Positions 1 through 8,992 are shown, numbered from the stretch's first letter. The stretch: 64,000 bases of DNA from Salipiger profundus (GCF_001969385.1 NZ_CP014796.1:1629501-1693500), one strand, 5' to 3'. Notes: a model not told the origin generated them from the letters alone. Made by a program: numbers and translations.

Positions 1-99
1 CTTGCACCCGCGCTCGAAGTCAATGTCGGTTATGCTGCGGCTGGCCCCGAGGGAGACCTGCCCCGGATGCTCTCGCCGCTCGCCGCGCCTCAACCGTAA
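1..99 (+). CDS. C-terminal end of an unidentified protein upstream of bcsA (partial)
   Basis: An open frame enters from the left edge and stops with TAA 12 bases before the bcsA start. The visible residues end in LAPALEVNVGYAAAG...AAPQP, a low-complexity tail that I cannot assign to a family. The short gap to bcsA suggests it is the first visible member of the cellulose operon. Nothing more can be said without the missing upstream part. Confidence 0.45.
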   Translation, partial: LAPALEVNVGYAAAGPEGDLPRMLSPLAAPQP

Positions 100-111
100 C
101 GGAGGTCGGTC

Positions 112-2481
112 ATGCAGCGCATCTCCGTCTCCGTCCTTGTCCTGCTGTGGCTCGCACTCCTCGTGCCGATCGTCTTCCTGGCGTCGGTACCCACCTCGAT
201 CATCGCGCAGGGGCTGATGGCACTCTGCATCTGCGTGCTCATCTATGTCCTGAAACCGTTCGTCTCGGCGAGCATGCCGGTGCGCTTCTTCGTGCTCGCC
301 GTCGCGGCCGTCTTCGTGCTGCGATACTGGTTGTGGCGATTGCTGGAAACCTTGCCGGCACTCGATGACCCGGTTTCGCTCGCGGCGGCGCTGGTGCTTT
401 TCGGCGCCGAGACCTTCACCGTTGGACTGTTCTTCCTCACCGCACTCGTCTCCGGCGATCCGGTGGATCACGCGCCGCCGCCGAAGGTGAAGCTGCGCGA
501 CGCACCGACAGTCGACATCCTGATCCCGAGCTACAACGAGCCAGCCGACCTGCTGGCGGTCACGCTGGCCGCGGCGAAGAATGTCACTTACCCTGACGAC
601 AAGAAGGTGGTGGTGCTGTGCGACGACGGCGGCACCGACCAGCGCTGCGCCCATTCCGACCCCGAGGTGGCCCGCGAAGCGCGCGAGCGCCGGGCCGAAC
701 TGCAGGAACTCTGCCGCGAGCTGGGCGTCGTCTACACGACGCGGGCGCGCAACGAGCACGCGAAGGCGGGCAACCTGAACGAGGCGCTCAAGTCGCTGAA
801 GGGGGAGCTCGTGCTTGTGCTCGATGCGGACCACGTGCCGACAAGGGATTTCCTTGCCCGCACCGTCGGTTACTTCGCCGAGAACCCGCGGCTGTTTCTC
901 GTGCAGACGCCGCACTTCTTCACCAACCGTGACCCGATCGAGCGCAACCTCGCGTTCAGCGAGGCGCTGCCCTCGGAGAACGAGATGTTCTACGGGCAGA
1001 TCCACCGGGGACTCGACCGTCTTGGCGGTGCCTTCTTTTGCGGCTCGGCAGCGCTATTGCGGCGCCGGGCGCTGGACGAGGTGGGCGGGATCTCGGGCGA
1101 AACCATCACGGAGGATGCCGAGACGGCGCTCGACATCCATTCGCGCGGCTGGGAAAGCATGTATCTCGACTACGCGATGATCGCCGGGCTGCAGCCCGAG
1201 ACCTTCGCATCCTTCATCCAGCAGCGTGGCCGCTGGGCGACCGGCATGATCCAGATGCTGATCCTGAAGAACCCGATCTTCCGCAGCGGGCTGCCGTTCA
1301 CGAAGCGCCTGTGCTACCTGAACTCGATGAGCTTCTGGCTCTTCCCGGTGGTGCGGATGATCTTCCTGCTCAGCCCGCTGCTCTACCTGTTCTTCGGGCT
1401 CGAGATCTTCGTGGTGACCCCTGCCGAGGTGCTGGGCTTCATCCTGCCCTACCTCCTGATCGGGTTCATGGTGCAGAACGCGCTGTTCTCGCACGTGCGC
1501 TGGCCGCAGGTCTCGGAAGTCTACGAGATCGCGCAGACGCCCTATCTGCTCGGCGCCATCATCTCGACGATCCGGAAGCCGAGGGCGGCATCGTTCAAGG
1601 TCACGGCCAAGGACGAGTCGCTCGACCGGGCCTTCATGTCGCCGATCGCGATGCCACTGCTGGCGCTGACCGGGCTACTTCTGGCGGGCCTCGTGGCAGG
1701 GGTCCTGCGCTGGGTCGCCTACCCGGGCGACCGGGCGGTGGTCCAGATCGTGGGGGCCTGGAACGTCTACAACTTCATCCTTGCCGCCTGGGCCCTGCGC
1801 TCAGTGTTCGAGCGGCCCTGGCGGCTCGTGCGGCCCCGCACCGCCGTGTCGGTGCCTGCCCGGCTGACGATCTCGTGGCCGGAGAATGCGGCAGAGGGCG
1901 AGGCGACTCCGGACACGGACTCGGACACGGGCGAGGGTGTCGAGGTGGTCATCGTCTCGGCCACACCGAAGTCCCTGAGCGTGCGCCTGCCCGCAGGGGC
2001 CGAGGGCGACATCGTCAAGCGCGCCTCGGACGCAGGTGCGTCGGCTTCGATCCTGCCGGCGGTGGAAAACGCGCCGGCGCCGGAAGGGCCATTGCCGGTC
2101 ACGGTCGGCGTACTGAAGAGCGACACGAGCGGCTACCTTTGCATGCTCGACATCCCGGAAAGCGCGATGATCGACGCGAGCCGCTTCGCGGCGGCGGTCG
2201 TCTACGGCGACAGCGGCCGGTGGGAGTTTTTCCGCAAGACCGTTCCGCGCAGCAGCACGCTGGTCACGGGGTTCGCCTATGTCATCGGCAAGGCGCTTAT
2301 GTCGCTGCCGGTCACGGTGCTGGACCTGCTGCGCGAGCCCGAGCGGCGGCGGCAGGCGGTGTTCGACGATGCCGCCGAGATCCCGCGTGACGCGTTCGCG
2401 GCCGCGAAAGGAACAGAGGCCAGGAATCGGCCCGCGGCGGAGGACGACGACGAAGACGGCTACCTGGAAGTCGAGGGGTGA
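112..2481 (+). CDS. bcsA: Cellulose synthase catalytic subunit (UDP-forming)
   Basis: Processive GT2 glycosyltransferase that polymerises glucose from UDP-glucose and moves the chain across the inner membrane with BcsB. At 789 aa it is almost the length of the R. sphaeroides enzyme. Visible motifs: DDGGTD (171-176), DAD (238-240), TED (333-335), QQRGRW (370-375) and the gating loop FKVTAK (493-498). Hydrophobic helices lie at about 5-75, 92-112, 400-455 and 505-565. The C-terminal PilZ region (about 566-680) is odd: no RxxxR spacing exists among R566, R569, R572 and R574, and the DxSxxG motif is absent (SATPKSLSVRLPAG), so c-di-GMP binding is doubtful. The acidic tail is unusual. A good Shine-Dalgarno (ACGGAGGT) precedes the ATG. 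First certain gene of a bcsA-bcsB-bcsZ-TPR operon. Confidence 0.97.
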   Translation: MQRISVSVLVLLWLALLVPIVFLASVPTSIIAQGLMALCICVLIYVLKPFVSASMPVRFFVLAVAAVFVLRYWLWRLLETLPALDDPVSLAAALVLFGAETFTVGLFFLTALVSGDPVDHAPPPKVKLRDAPTVDILIPSYNEPADLLAVTLAAAKNVTYPDDKKVVVLCDDGGTDQRCAHSDPEVAREARERRAELQELCRELGVVYTTRARNEHAKAGNLNEALKSLKGELVLVLDADHVPTRDFLARTVGYFAENPRLFLVQTPHFFTNRDPIERNLAFSEALPSENEMFYGQIHRGLDRLGGAFFCGSAALLRRRALDEVGGISGETITEDAETALDIHSRGWESMYLDYAMIAGLQPETFASFIQQRGRWATGMIQMLILKNPIFRSGLPFTKRLCYLNSMSFWLFPVVRMIFLLSPLLYLFFGLEIFVVTPAEVLGFILPYLLIGFMVQNALFSHVRWPQVSEVYEIAQTPYLLGAIISTIRKPRAASFKVTAKDESLDRAFMSPIAMPLLALTGLLLAGLVAGVLRWVAYPGDRAVVQIVGAWNVYNFILAAWALRSVFERPWRLVRPRTAVSVPARLTISWPENAAEGEATPDTDSDTGEGVEVVIVSATPKSLSVRLPAGAEGDIVKRASDAGASASILPAVENAPAPEGPLPVTVGVLKSDTSGYLCMLDIPESAMIDASRFAAAVVYGDSGRWEFFRKTVPRSSTLVTGFAYVIGKALMSLPVTVLDLLREPERRRQAVFDDAAEIPRDAFAAAKGTEARNRPAAEDDDEDGYLEVEG

Positions 2482-2483
2482 AC

Positions 2484-4685
2484 ATGAAACGTCACCTGCT
2501 TCTTTTCTCCGCCATGATGTTCGTGGCCTGCACGCTGTTCACCGCTGTCGAGGCCCAGCAGATCCTGCTCGACGGTGTCAACAACAACGGGACGACGCAA
2601 AACGACCGCATGCGCTTCGGCCCCGGGGCTTCGGACGAGGACAGCCTGTCGGATGAACCCGAGGTGCCCGAGACGGTGATGCTCCCGCTGCGTCCCCTCG
2701 CCCTGAAATCCGGCGATACGCGAGTCTACCGGATGTCGGGGCAACATGAGGTGGCGCGCTTCGGGCTGTTCCTGCCCTACGCGATGGACGACGTGGCGCT
2801 TCACCTTGCGACGCGCAGCGCAATCGATGTGCTTCCGGCGCGGTCCACTGTCGAGGTGGCGGTCAACGGCACCGCCATCGGCAGCATCGTTCCGGACAAT
2901 TTCGAACGGTCGCAGACCGACACCCTCGCGATTCCTGCCGGTGCGCTGACGGCGGGCCGGAATGTCGTGACCCTCACTGCCAAGCAGGTCCATCGCGTGT
3001 TCTGCGGGCCCGACGCAGCCTTCAGCCTCTGGACCGAGATCGGCCTCGGAGCGAGCGGCGTCGAGATCCTCTTTGACGATCTGCCGACCGACGCGCTCGG
3101 GTTCCTCGCGGCCTCCGTGGCCCAGCTTGCCCGCGATATGCCGCTTGAGACACACATGGCCAGCGAGGGCTTCTCGCTGTCGGACGCGGCACCGCTGATC
3201 GACCGCTTCGACGGTGTGTTCGGCCCGATGCCACCGGAAATCTCGATCGAGGACTACTATTCCGTGACCTCTGGCGCCTCTCAGCTTGCTAGGATCACCG
3301 TCCTCCCGTCGGGCATGGTGATGCCGGAGGGGCCGCAGTTCCTGCGCGGCGGAGACGGTGCGCTGGTCCTTATGCTCGAGCGCGGTGATTTCGAGCGCGC
3401 CGGCGAGATCCTGTCCGACGCCCTGCCGCCGCAGCCGGAAAACGAGGCGCTTGCGAGGCTCGAGCCCGGACGGCCGACGCCCCTGTCGGAGCTTGGCGTG
3501 GAAGGCGTGCGCGGCTACGGTCGCTACATTCAGGAAAACGTGCCTTTCCTGCTGCCGCAGAACTGGCTGCTGCTCGCCTCGCAGGAGGGGATCCTGCAAC
3601 TCGACTGGCGTTTCGACACCGGGCTGCCGAAGGGCGGGTTGTTGCTGGTGAAGATGAACAACACCACGATCCGGCTCCTGCCGCTCGACGAGCCCGAGAA
3701 TGCCGGCCGTCCGCTGCCGACCCTGCGGATTCCGTTTCGTGCCAATTTGCTTCAACCCGGCGCGAACCGCCTCACCTTCGAAGCGCTGGTGCCTGGGGAT
3801 CCGCCCGACCAGGCCTGCGTACCCCGCGAGGCGCCGATCTTCGAAGTCTCCGGCGGAACGCGCCTCTTCGTCCCCCCATCGCCGAGCATGTCGCTTCCGG
3901 GGATCGACCGCACCCTTGCCGAGGTTGCCCAGAGTTCGATCCGCCTAAGCGAGGCGGCCGAGGAACGGCTGCCGCTCGGCCTGTTTCCCCGGCTGTCCAG
4001 TGTCCTGTCGGGGCTGTCGGTCCGGGGCGATCCGGATACGCCGCCCGAGGTCCGCCTGACGATCGGCGTTCCAAGTGATCTGGATGCACTCTCCGGCGAT
4101 GTCGTGAACGGTCACCAGTCCGAGCTCGCAAAGCTTTTCGACACCGATGATGCCGAGCCGGTAGAGCAGGGCGACGCGTGGTCTCGGCTCAAGGGCGAAA
4201 GCTGGTTGTCCGACGTGATCCGCCCCGAGAACCTGTCGGCACTTCCCGCGCAGGTGACGGAATGGTTACGTGCAATCTGGACCGGGACCGGGTCGGAGCT
4301 GAAGGAATGGCTCTCGAGCCGATCGGCCGAGGCGGTCTTCCTGCAGCCCGACATGCAGCGCCCCGAGGAGATCTGGCTCATCCTGAAACCGGGGGCCGAT
4401 CACCAGCATATCGTGGCCTCGCTCGCCGAGACCCGTCAGACTTTCCGGGGCCCGAAGGCGCAGGTCTCGGTGTTTTCGCCGCTCACCGGGTGGGAAAGCT
4501 GGCAGGCGCCGAACCGCCCGCTGCAACTGCACGAGGCGCTGACGCCAGGCAACGCCCGCGCTGTCGTCGGAAATTTCGTCACGATCATACCGGGGCGGTT
4601 CATCGCTCCGCTGCTGGTTCTGACCGCGCTTGCGTCGGCCGTCGCGCTGGCGATTGCGGTTATGACACGAAGGAAGCGCAAATGA
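2484..4685 (+). CDS. bcsB: Cellulose synthase periplasmic subunit BcsB
   Basis: Membrane-anchored periplasmic partner of BcsA that guides the nascent glucan and is required for synthase activity. The 733-residue protein has an N-terminal signal sequence (ending near VEAQQ), a long periplasmic region of alternating carbohydrate-binding and flavodoxin-like domains expected for the family, and one C-terminal membrane helix (about 705-725) ending in RRKRK. I prefer the ATG at 2484, which has GAGGGG five bases upstream; a GTG six bases earlier would overlap the bcsA stop. It overlaps bcsZ by four bases. Confidence 0.95.
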   Translation: MKRHLLLFSAMMFVACTLFTAVEAQQILLDGVNNNGTTQNDRMRFGPGASDEDSLSDEPEVPETVMLPLRPLALKSGDTRVYRMSGQHEVARFGLFLPYAMDDVALHLATRSAIDVLPARSTVEVAVNGTAIGSIVPDNFERSQTDTLAIPAGALTAGRNVVTLTAKQVHRVFCGPDAAFSLWTEIGLGASGVEILFDDLPTDALGFLAASVAQLARDMPLETHMASEGFSLSDAAPLIDRFDGVFGPMPPEISIEDYYSVTSGASQLARITVLPSGMVMPEGPQFLRGGDGALVLMLERGDFERAGEILSDALPPQPENEALARLEPGRPTPLSELGVEGVRGYGRYIQENVPFLLPQNWLLLASQEGILQLDWRFDTGLPKGGLLLVKMNNTTIRLLPLDEPENAGRPLPTLRIPFRANLLQPGANRLTFEALVPGDPPDQACVPREAPIFEVSGGTRLFVPPSPSMSLPGIDRTLAEVAQSSIRLSEAAEERLPLGLFPRLSSVLSGLSVRGDPDTPPEVRLTIGVPSDLDALSGDVVNGHQSELAKLFDTDDAEPVEQGDAWSRLKGESWLSDVIRPENLSALPAQVTEWLRAIWTGTGSELKEWLSSRSAEAVFLQPDMQRPEEIWLILKPGADHQHIVASLAETRQTFRGPKAQVSVFSPLTGWESWQAPNRPLQLHEALTPGNARAVVGNFVTIIPGRFIAPLLVLTALASAVALAIAVMTRRKRK

Positions 4686-5749
4686 AGCGTCGTCAGTTCA
4701 TCTCGGGCCTTGCTGGGGCAGGCCTGACCATCGGGCACGGTGGAGCATCCGCCCAGACCGCGGCCGAGGATGTCTCGAAGACCCTGCGTGACGTCTGGGC
4801 GGCGTGGCGCGAGGCCCATACCGAGGGCGCGGGGCGGGTCATCGACAACCGTCAGGGGCGTGCCAGTCACTCCGAGGGGCAGGCCTACGGGATGCTTCTT
4901 GCCGTCCGCCTCGGTGACCGTCGCACCTTCGAGCGGATCGAGACCTGGACCCGCGTGAACCTCGCGATCCGGGCGGATTCGCTCATGGCGTGGCGCTGGC
5001 TGCCGGACGAGCCGGTGCGCGTGCCGGACATCAACAACGCAACCGATGGCGATCTCTTCCGGGCCTGGGCCCTTCTGCAGGCGGCGGAGCGGTTCAATGC
5101 GCCGGAGCATCTCGATACCGCGGCGGCGATCGTCTCCGACATCGTCGATCGTTGTGTCGTCGAGCGGGCGAACGGCACGCCGCTGCTGCTGCCCGGTGCC
5201 GACGGTTTCCTGACCGACGCGGGGTTCATCTTCAATCCCAGCTACTGCATGCCGCGCGCGTTGGAAGATCTTGCCGCAGCCTTCGACGCGCCTGTCCTGA
5301 ACCGCGTCGCGCGCGCATCGGTCGCGCTGGCGGGAACACTTGCCGAGTCCGGTCCTCTTCCGGACTGGGTGGAGGTGACGGACGGCGAGGTCCGACCAGC
5401 CGAGGGGTTCTCGTTCGATTCCGGCTACGAGGCGATGCGGGTGCCGCTCTACTACGTCTGGTCCGGGCTCGAGAATCATCCCGCCGTGCGCCGCTATGCC
5501 ATCGCGCAGCAGGCGGTCGGGCGTGGCCGCGCCGCGACGGTAATCGGCCGGCCCGGGGGCGATATTCTCGAGACCAGCGCCGAGGCAGGCTATCGCTCGC
5601 TCGCGGCGCTGGCCGGCTGCGTGTCGAACCGCAACACCGGCTCGGGGATGTTGCCGTTCGAGGCGTCGCAATCCTACTATCCCGCAACGCTGCAACTCTT
5701 TGCCATGCTGGCCCAAATCGAGGGGGCACCACGATGCATTCCGATCTGA
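4682..5749 (+). CDS. bcsZ: Endo-1,4-beta-glucanase BcsZ (GH8)
   Basis: Periplasmic endoglucanase of glycoside hydrolase family 8 that trims cellulose during synthesis. 355 aa, starting at an ATGA overlap with bcsB. The family signature SEGQAYGML (64-72) carries the proton donor E65, and NNATDGDLFRAW (118-129) carries a conserved catalytic-site Asp. The N-terminus MKRRQFISGLAG contains a twin-arginine-like RRQFISG motif before the hydrophobic segment and an ASAQ cleavage site, suggesting Tat rather than Sec export. The open frame extends upstream but that part lies inside bcsB. Confidence 0.94.
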   Translation: MKRRQFISGLAGAGLTIGHGGASAQTAAEDVSKTLRDVWAAWREAHTEGAGRVIDNRQGRASHSEGQAYGMLLAVRLGDRRTFERIETWTRVNLAIRADSLMAWRWLPDEPVRVPDINNATDGDLFRAWALLQAAERFNAPEHLDTAAAIVSDIVDRCVVERANGTPLLLPGADGFLTDAGFIFNPSYCMPRALEDLAAAFDAPVLNRVARASVALAGTLAESGPLPDWVEVTDGEVRPAEGFSFDSGYEAMRVPLYYVWSGLENHPAVRRYAIAQQAVGRGRAATVIGRPGGDILETSAEAGYRSLAALAGCVSNRNTGSGMLPFEASQSYYPATLQLFAMLAQIEGAPRCIPI

Positions 5750-7275
5750 CCGGTCGCGGCGCGGTTCGAGCCGCCGCGTTTCTGCTCTTTCTTGCGGTCG
5801 GCAGCATGGCCGCCGCACAGACACCGACGGAAAGCGATCTCCAGGCGCTGCGCTTCTACCTCGCCGAGGACAACGAGGACGCCGTGCGGTCAGAACTGCG
5901 CCGCCTGCAGATCGAATACCCCAGCTGGGAGGTCCCGGACGACCTGACCGAGCTCAAGCGGGACGTGCCCGGCTCGTCGATCAACCGCATCTACAGCCTG
6001 ATCGAGCAGAGAAATTTCGCGGCAGCGCGCGAGGCGATCAACCAGACCGCCGAAAGCTATCCCGACTGGTCGCCCTCCGCCGATCTGCTCGAGACGCTGG
6101 CCATCCAGGAAGCCCAGAGCAATTTCGACGACGCCATCGACATGGACGACGGGGCCACCGCGATCGAGATCGCGCGCAGCAACCCGGCGTTGCTGCGCTG
6201 CGAGCGGGTCAACAACGCCTGGCTTCTGGCCGAGCGCTACGCCGAGGTCGGAGAGCCTGACACCGCGTTGCGCGTCTATGACGGGGTGGTCCGCACCTGC
6301 ACGGATGTCGACATCCTGATTGCCACCCTCGAGAAGGCGGCGGCTTATGCCGACCCGAACGAGCTCGGGGATCTTGCCGATGCCGCACGGGGTCAGGTTC
6401 CTTCGGCCGAGAGCCGCATCGACCAGGTCGAAGACCGGCTGCGCGCCGGCTTGGGAGCGCCCGCGATCAACACCTCCTCCGCGCCGGGCACCATCCCCCT
6501 GCCTCGGACCGGGGCCGCGGAAGGCGGGCGTGTGGCAACCTCCTCGGCCGTGGCGGCACCGGCTCCGAGCGTGTCGGTCACAGCGGCGCCCGCCATGAGC
6601 CTCAGGCCGGTTCGGCGCCCGGCCGATCTCGATGCGCTGCTGACGGCTCCGGCAATCGCGCGTCAGCGCGGCTCTACGCCTTCTGCGCCCGTGACGTCTG
6701 CCCGTGCGTCCTCTTCCGGAGGCTCCGGCGTGCTCGCACGGGCGCGCAGTGCCGCGGAACGCGGCGACTGGCGCGGCTGCGTTTCTGCGACCTCCGGAAG
6801 CCAGCAGGCGGACGTCGTGGCGCAACGTGGCTGGTGCGTGATGAACATCGGCCGACCGATGCAGGCGCTCGCGGATTTCCGGCGGGCGGCGTCGTCCGCG
6901 TCGACGGCGCGGGCGCGGATCGATTCCAGCTACGGCGCGGCGCTTGCGATGCTGCAGCTGAACATGATCGACGAGGCTGCGCAGATTGCCGCCACCACTC
7001 ATTTCACTGCCGACCAGCGGCGAGAGATCGAGGGGCAGATCCTCGACAAGCGTGGGGTCGCGGCCTACGAGCGCGGAGATTTCCGGCGTGCCATCGCCTA
7101 TTTCGACGAGCTCGAGCGGGTGACCGGAACGGTTCGGCGGGATCTCGCGCTGCTGCGCGGTTACGCCTACCTGAACTCGGGGCAGCGGCAGGCGGCCAAG
7201 GCCGAGTTCATGCATTTGCACAATCAGATGGCAACCCCGGCCACCCGGCGCGCACTTTCGCGGGTTTTCGATTGA
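5734..7275 (+). CDS. TPR-repeat periplasmic protein of the cellulose operon (BcsC-like, no barrel)
   Basis: 513-residue exported protein with a signal sequence ending in SMAAAQ, TPR-like helical repeats (about 30-230), a Pro/Ser/Ala-rich linker (about 245-330) and a second TPR-like block (about 335-510). Its position suggests the role of the TPR part of BcsC, binding the synthase or hydrolase and guiding the glucan. It has no C-terminal outer-membrane beta-barrel, so the outer-membrane exit is not encoded here. The start overlaps the bcsZ end by 16 bases and has AGGGGGC in front. No specific symbol is justified. Confidence 0.85.
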   Translation: MHSDLTGRGAVRAAAFLLFLAVGSMAAAQTPTESDLQALRFYLAEDNEDAVRSELRRLQIEYPSWEVPDDLTELKRDVPGSSINRIYSLIEQRNFAAAREAINQTAESYPDWSPSADLLETLAIQEAQSNFDDAIDMDDGATAIEIARSNPALLRCERVNNAWLLAERYAEVGEPDTALRVYDGVVRTCTDVDILIATLEKAAAYADPNELGDLADAARGQVPSAESRIDQVEDRLRAGLGAPAINTSSAPGTIPLPRTGAAEGGRVATSSAVAAPAPSVSVTAAPAMSLRPVRRPADLDALLTAPAIARQRGSTPSAPVTSARASSSGGSGVLARARSAAERGDWRGCVSATSGSQQADVVAQRGWCVMNIGRPMQALADFRRAASSASTARARIDSSYGAALAMLQLNMIDEAAQIAATTHFTADQRREIEGQILDKRGVAAYERGDFRRAIAYFDELERVTGTVRRDLALLRGYAYLNSGQRQAAKAEFMHLHNQMATPATRRALSRVFD

Positions 7276-7665
7276 GCTTACTGCCGGATCGGCGCAGATT
7301 TCAGTAGAGAGTGCCTGCCGGAAGGTCGGCGGACGCGGTGCATCCTGTGCGCCGCTTGGCACGCTTGCCGTGAATGCGCGTTAGAAATCACGCGAATAGC
7401 ACCCTTTCGCCATGATTTCGCCACGGCGTCCTACCCATATGTATAGCTAGGTTCTCCGATCGTGGAGCCGGGGAGGACATCAGGTCAGTCCCTGTCTCCA
7501 TAGGCGAAGGCAGCTACCCTTGGGCGGGTCTGCCAAGCCGGTTCGGCGAGCGCTACTTAGAGCAGGACAAATGACAGGACACCGGATGCGCGCAGAACGC
7601 CGCATCTTCCCGGATCCGGTCAGCGCATCGATGCTGGCCGACCCCGCAGAACGTGGAGTGTAACG
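7276..7665. other. Intergenic region after the cellulose operon
   Basis: About 390 bases without a convincing gene. I see no T-tailed terminator directly after the TPR gene; a short CGCGT/ACGCG inverted repeat occurs near 7380-7395. An imperfect 22-bp palindrome with CCTA and TAGG ends lies near 7430-7451 (8 of 11 pairs match) and could be an operator or part of a promoter for the small gene that follows. Confidence 0.4.
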
Positions 7666-7797
7666 ATGTACAAGAGTGAAATCGAATTCGAGCGCAACAA
7701 GAATGCCCGCGCCTGGCGTCGTGCACAGATGCTTGAAATCGCGGTCGGCCTCGTGGTCTGCGTGTGGGTCCTCAGCAAGTTCAGCATGGCGATCTGA
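7666..7797 (+). CDS. Small single-pass membrane protein, 43 aa, function unknown
   Basis: ATG-initiated frame with GGAG about eight bases upstream, encoding a charged N-terminus (MYKSEIEFERNKNARAWRR) followed by one predicted membrane helix (about 24-40, containing VGLVVCVWVL) and a short tail. It is closely followed by a strong GC-rich hairpin, which supports an independent small transcript. I do not recognise a family. Its location between the cellulose operon and a two-component module makes a modulatory role possible, but that is inference. Confidence 0.6.
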   Translation: MYKSEIEFERNKNARAWRRAQMLEIAVGLVVCVWVLSKFSMAI

Positions 7798-7810
7798 GAC
7801 AAAAGGCCAA

Positions 7811-7850
7811 GCGCCCCCTGCGGGGCGCCGCCGGGTCCCGCAGGGGGCGC
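7811..7850 (+). terminator. Strong hairpin terminator after the 43-aa gene
   Basis: Perfect 14-bp inverted repeat (left arm 7811-7824, right arm 7837-7850, 12-base loop), beginning 13 bases after the small gene. The following T tract is weak (CATTTTCG), so termination may be partial, or the stem may protect the 3' end. Confidence 0.65.
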
Positions 7851-8100
7851 CGACAGCATTTTCGCACCGCCGACCACGCGAAGACATTTCCGGCCCAGCC
7901 CGAAAGACAGGCCAGGACAGGCCCCCTGGTTCCGGCTCCGATGGGCCGAAGACTTCAGAACAGCATTGCGCGCGACGGGCCCGGTCCCGAGAACCAAGGC
8001 GGGCGATCTGTCGAAGGCGGCAGGAAAGCACGGCTGCCGCACATGGTCACTTCAGGTTCTTTTCTGGACGGTGGGACCGCGCCGCATTGCGGAACGGGTC
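7851..8100. other. Intergenic region between convergent units
   Basis: About 250 bases between the hairpin and the 3' end of the minus-strand LuxR regulator. I see no gene, repeat or convincing second terminator. A small CCGCAATGCGG stem near 8087-8100 lies just beyond the regulator's stop and may help end its transcript. Confidence 0.35.
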
Positions 8101-8715
8101 TCAGAACAATCCGGCGTCGCGTGCAACGATGGCGGCCTGCGTCCGATTGTTGACCTCGAGCTTGCGATACAGGGTCTTCATGTGAAGCTTCACGGTCGGC
8201 TCCGTCAGGTCGAGATCGCGTGCGATCTCCTTGTTGGACTTTCCGTCGCTCAGCCCCTTCAGGACCTCGAGTTCGCGCTTGGTGAGCCGCTGGGCAAGGG
8301 GGTGCTGCTCGACTTCTTCCTGCGCGGTCATGAAGTCGATGGGGGCATATTGCTCTCCCATGGCCATGAAACGCACGGCATTGACGAGGGACTTCGCCGG
8401 CAGCGTCTTGGGCACGAAGCCAGCCGCACCGAGACTGAGTGCCTGCTCGGCGATCTCGCGTGTCGCCTGCCCCGAGATCAGCGCGACCCGCTGGCCACCT
8501 TTCATCTGCATCGCTTCGGTAAGACTTTCGAGGCCGTTCATGCCGGGCATCTTGTAGTCGAGCAGAACGAGGTTGTAGGCGTCGTCTGATTCGATGCGCT
8601 CGCGGGCTTCGTCGAAGCTTGCGGCGCTGCCGACCTCGATGCCGCCCTCGGCACCGAGAAACGCGATCAACGTATCGCGTAGTAGGTCATGGTCGTCCGC
8701 AATAAGGATTCTCAT
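8101..8715 (-). CDS. LuxR/NarL-type response regulator
   Basis: 204-residue two-component regulator. The receiver domain (1-120) has the acidic pocket D7-D8, phospho-acceptor D53 in LLDYKMPG and K103 in FVPKT. The C-terminal LuxR HTH (about 140-204) carries LTKRELEVLKGLSDGKSNK and the recognition-helix region TEPTVKLHMKTLYRKL. The start at 8715 matches the receiver's natural beginning (MRILIADDH) and has AGGAGG upstream; longer upstream frames are non-coding. It diverges from the SUOX-fold/hybrid-kinase pair, so that kinase, whose Hpt domain could pass on phosphate, is the likely partner. Targets may include its own promoter and the nearby cellulose genes. Confidence 0.93.
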   Translation of the reverse strand: MRILIADDHDLLRDTLIAFLGAEGGIEVGSAASFDEARERIESDDAYNLVLLDYKMPGMNGLESLTEAMQMKGGQRVALISGQATREIAEQALSLGAAGFVPKTLPAKSLVNAVRFMAMGEQYAPIDFMTAQEEVEQHPLAQRLTKRELEVLKGLSDGKSNKEIARDLDLTEPTVKLHMKTLYRKLEVNNRTQAAIVARDAGLF

Positions 8716-8817
8716 CGCTGCTCGTTCCTCCTGGCCCCCGTGCGGGTGGAATGTGATTTCCGGCGTGGCGGCCCTGTGATCCATACCAACTTTAGCGGGT
8801 ATTTTGTGCGCGGAACA

Positions 8818-8831
8818 TATCCTTTTGGATA
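8818..8831. promoter_or_regulatory. Inverted repeat TATCC-N4-GGATA, site 1
   Basis: TATCC TTTT GGATA, followed by GGTG. It shares TATCC-N4-GGATAGGTG with the site at 9105-9128. It lies about 100 bases upstream of the LuxR-type regulator's start, where an autoregulatory operator would be expected. The binding protein is inferred. Confidence 0.5.
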
Positions 8832-8977
8832 GGTGAGGCAAGAGGCGTTGATTTCCCGCAACCATCTTGAGCCGAGGAGAAAATCCTGTTCGCGGAGCGG
8901 GAGGCCGCCATCGGGCTCGCGTCCCGACCGGTCGAAGCCGTGACGGCCTGTCGGGAAACCGCTTGGGCGGATCTGTT

Positions 8978-8992
8978 GGATATGAGATATCC
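8978..8992. promoter_or_regulatory. Inverted repeat GGATAT-N3-ATATCC, site 2
   Basis: Perfect six-base arms around GAG. The half-sites are the same GGATA/TATCC words as in the neighbouring repeats but in the opposite order, so it may be a related or an independent site. Confidence 0.4.

Noticed and set aside
7276..7665. Riboswitch (for example c-di-GMP) between the cellulose operon and the small gene
   Set aside because: I could not find a recognisable conserved core or paired elements; only an imperfect palindrome is visible.
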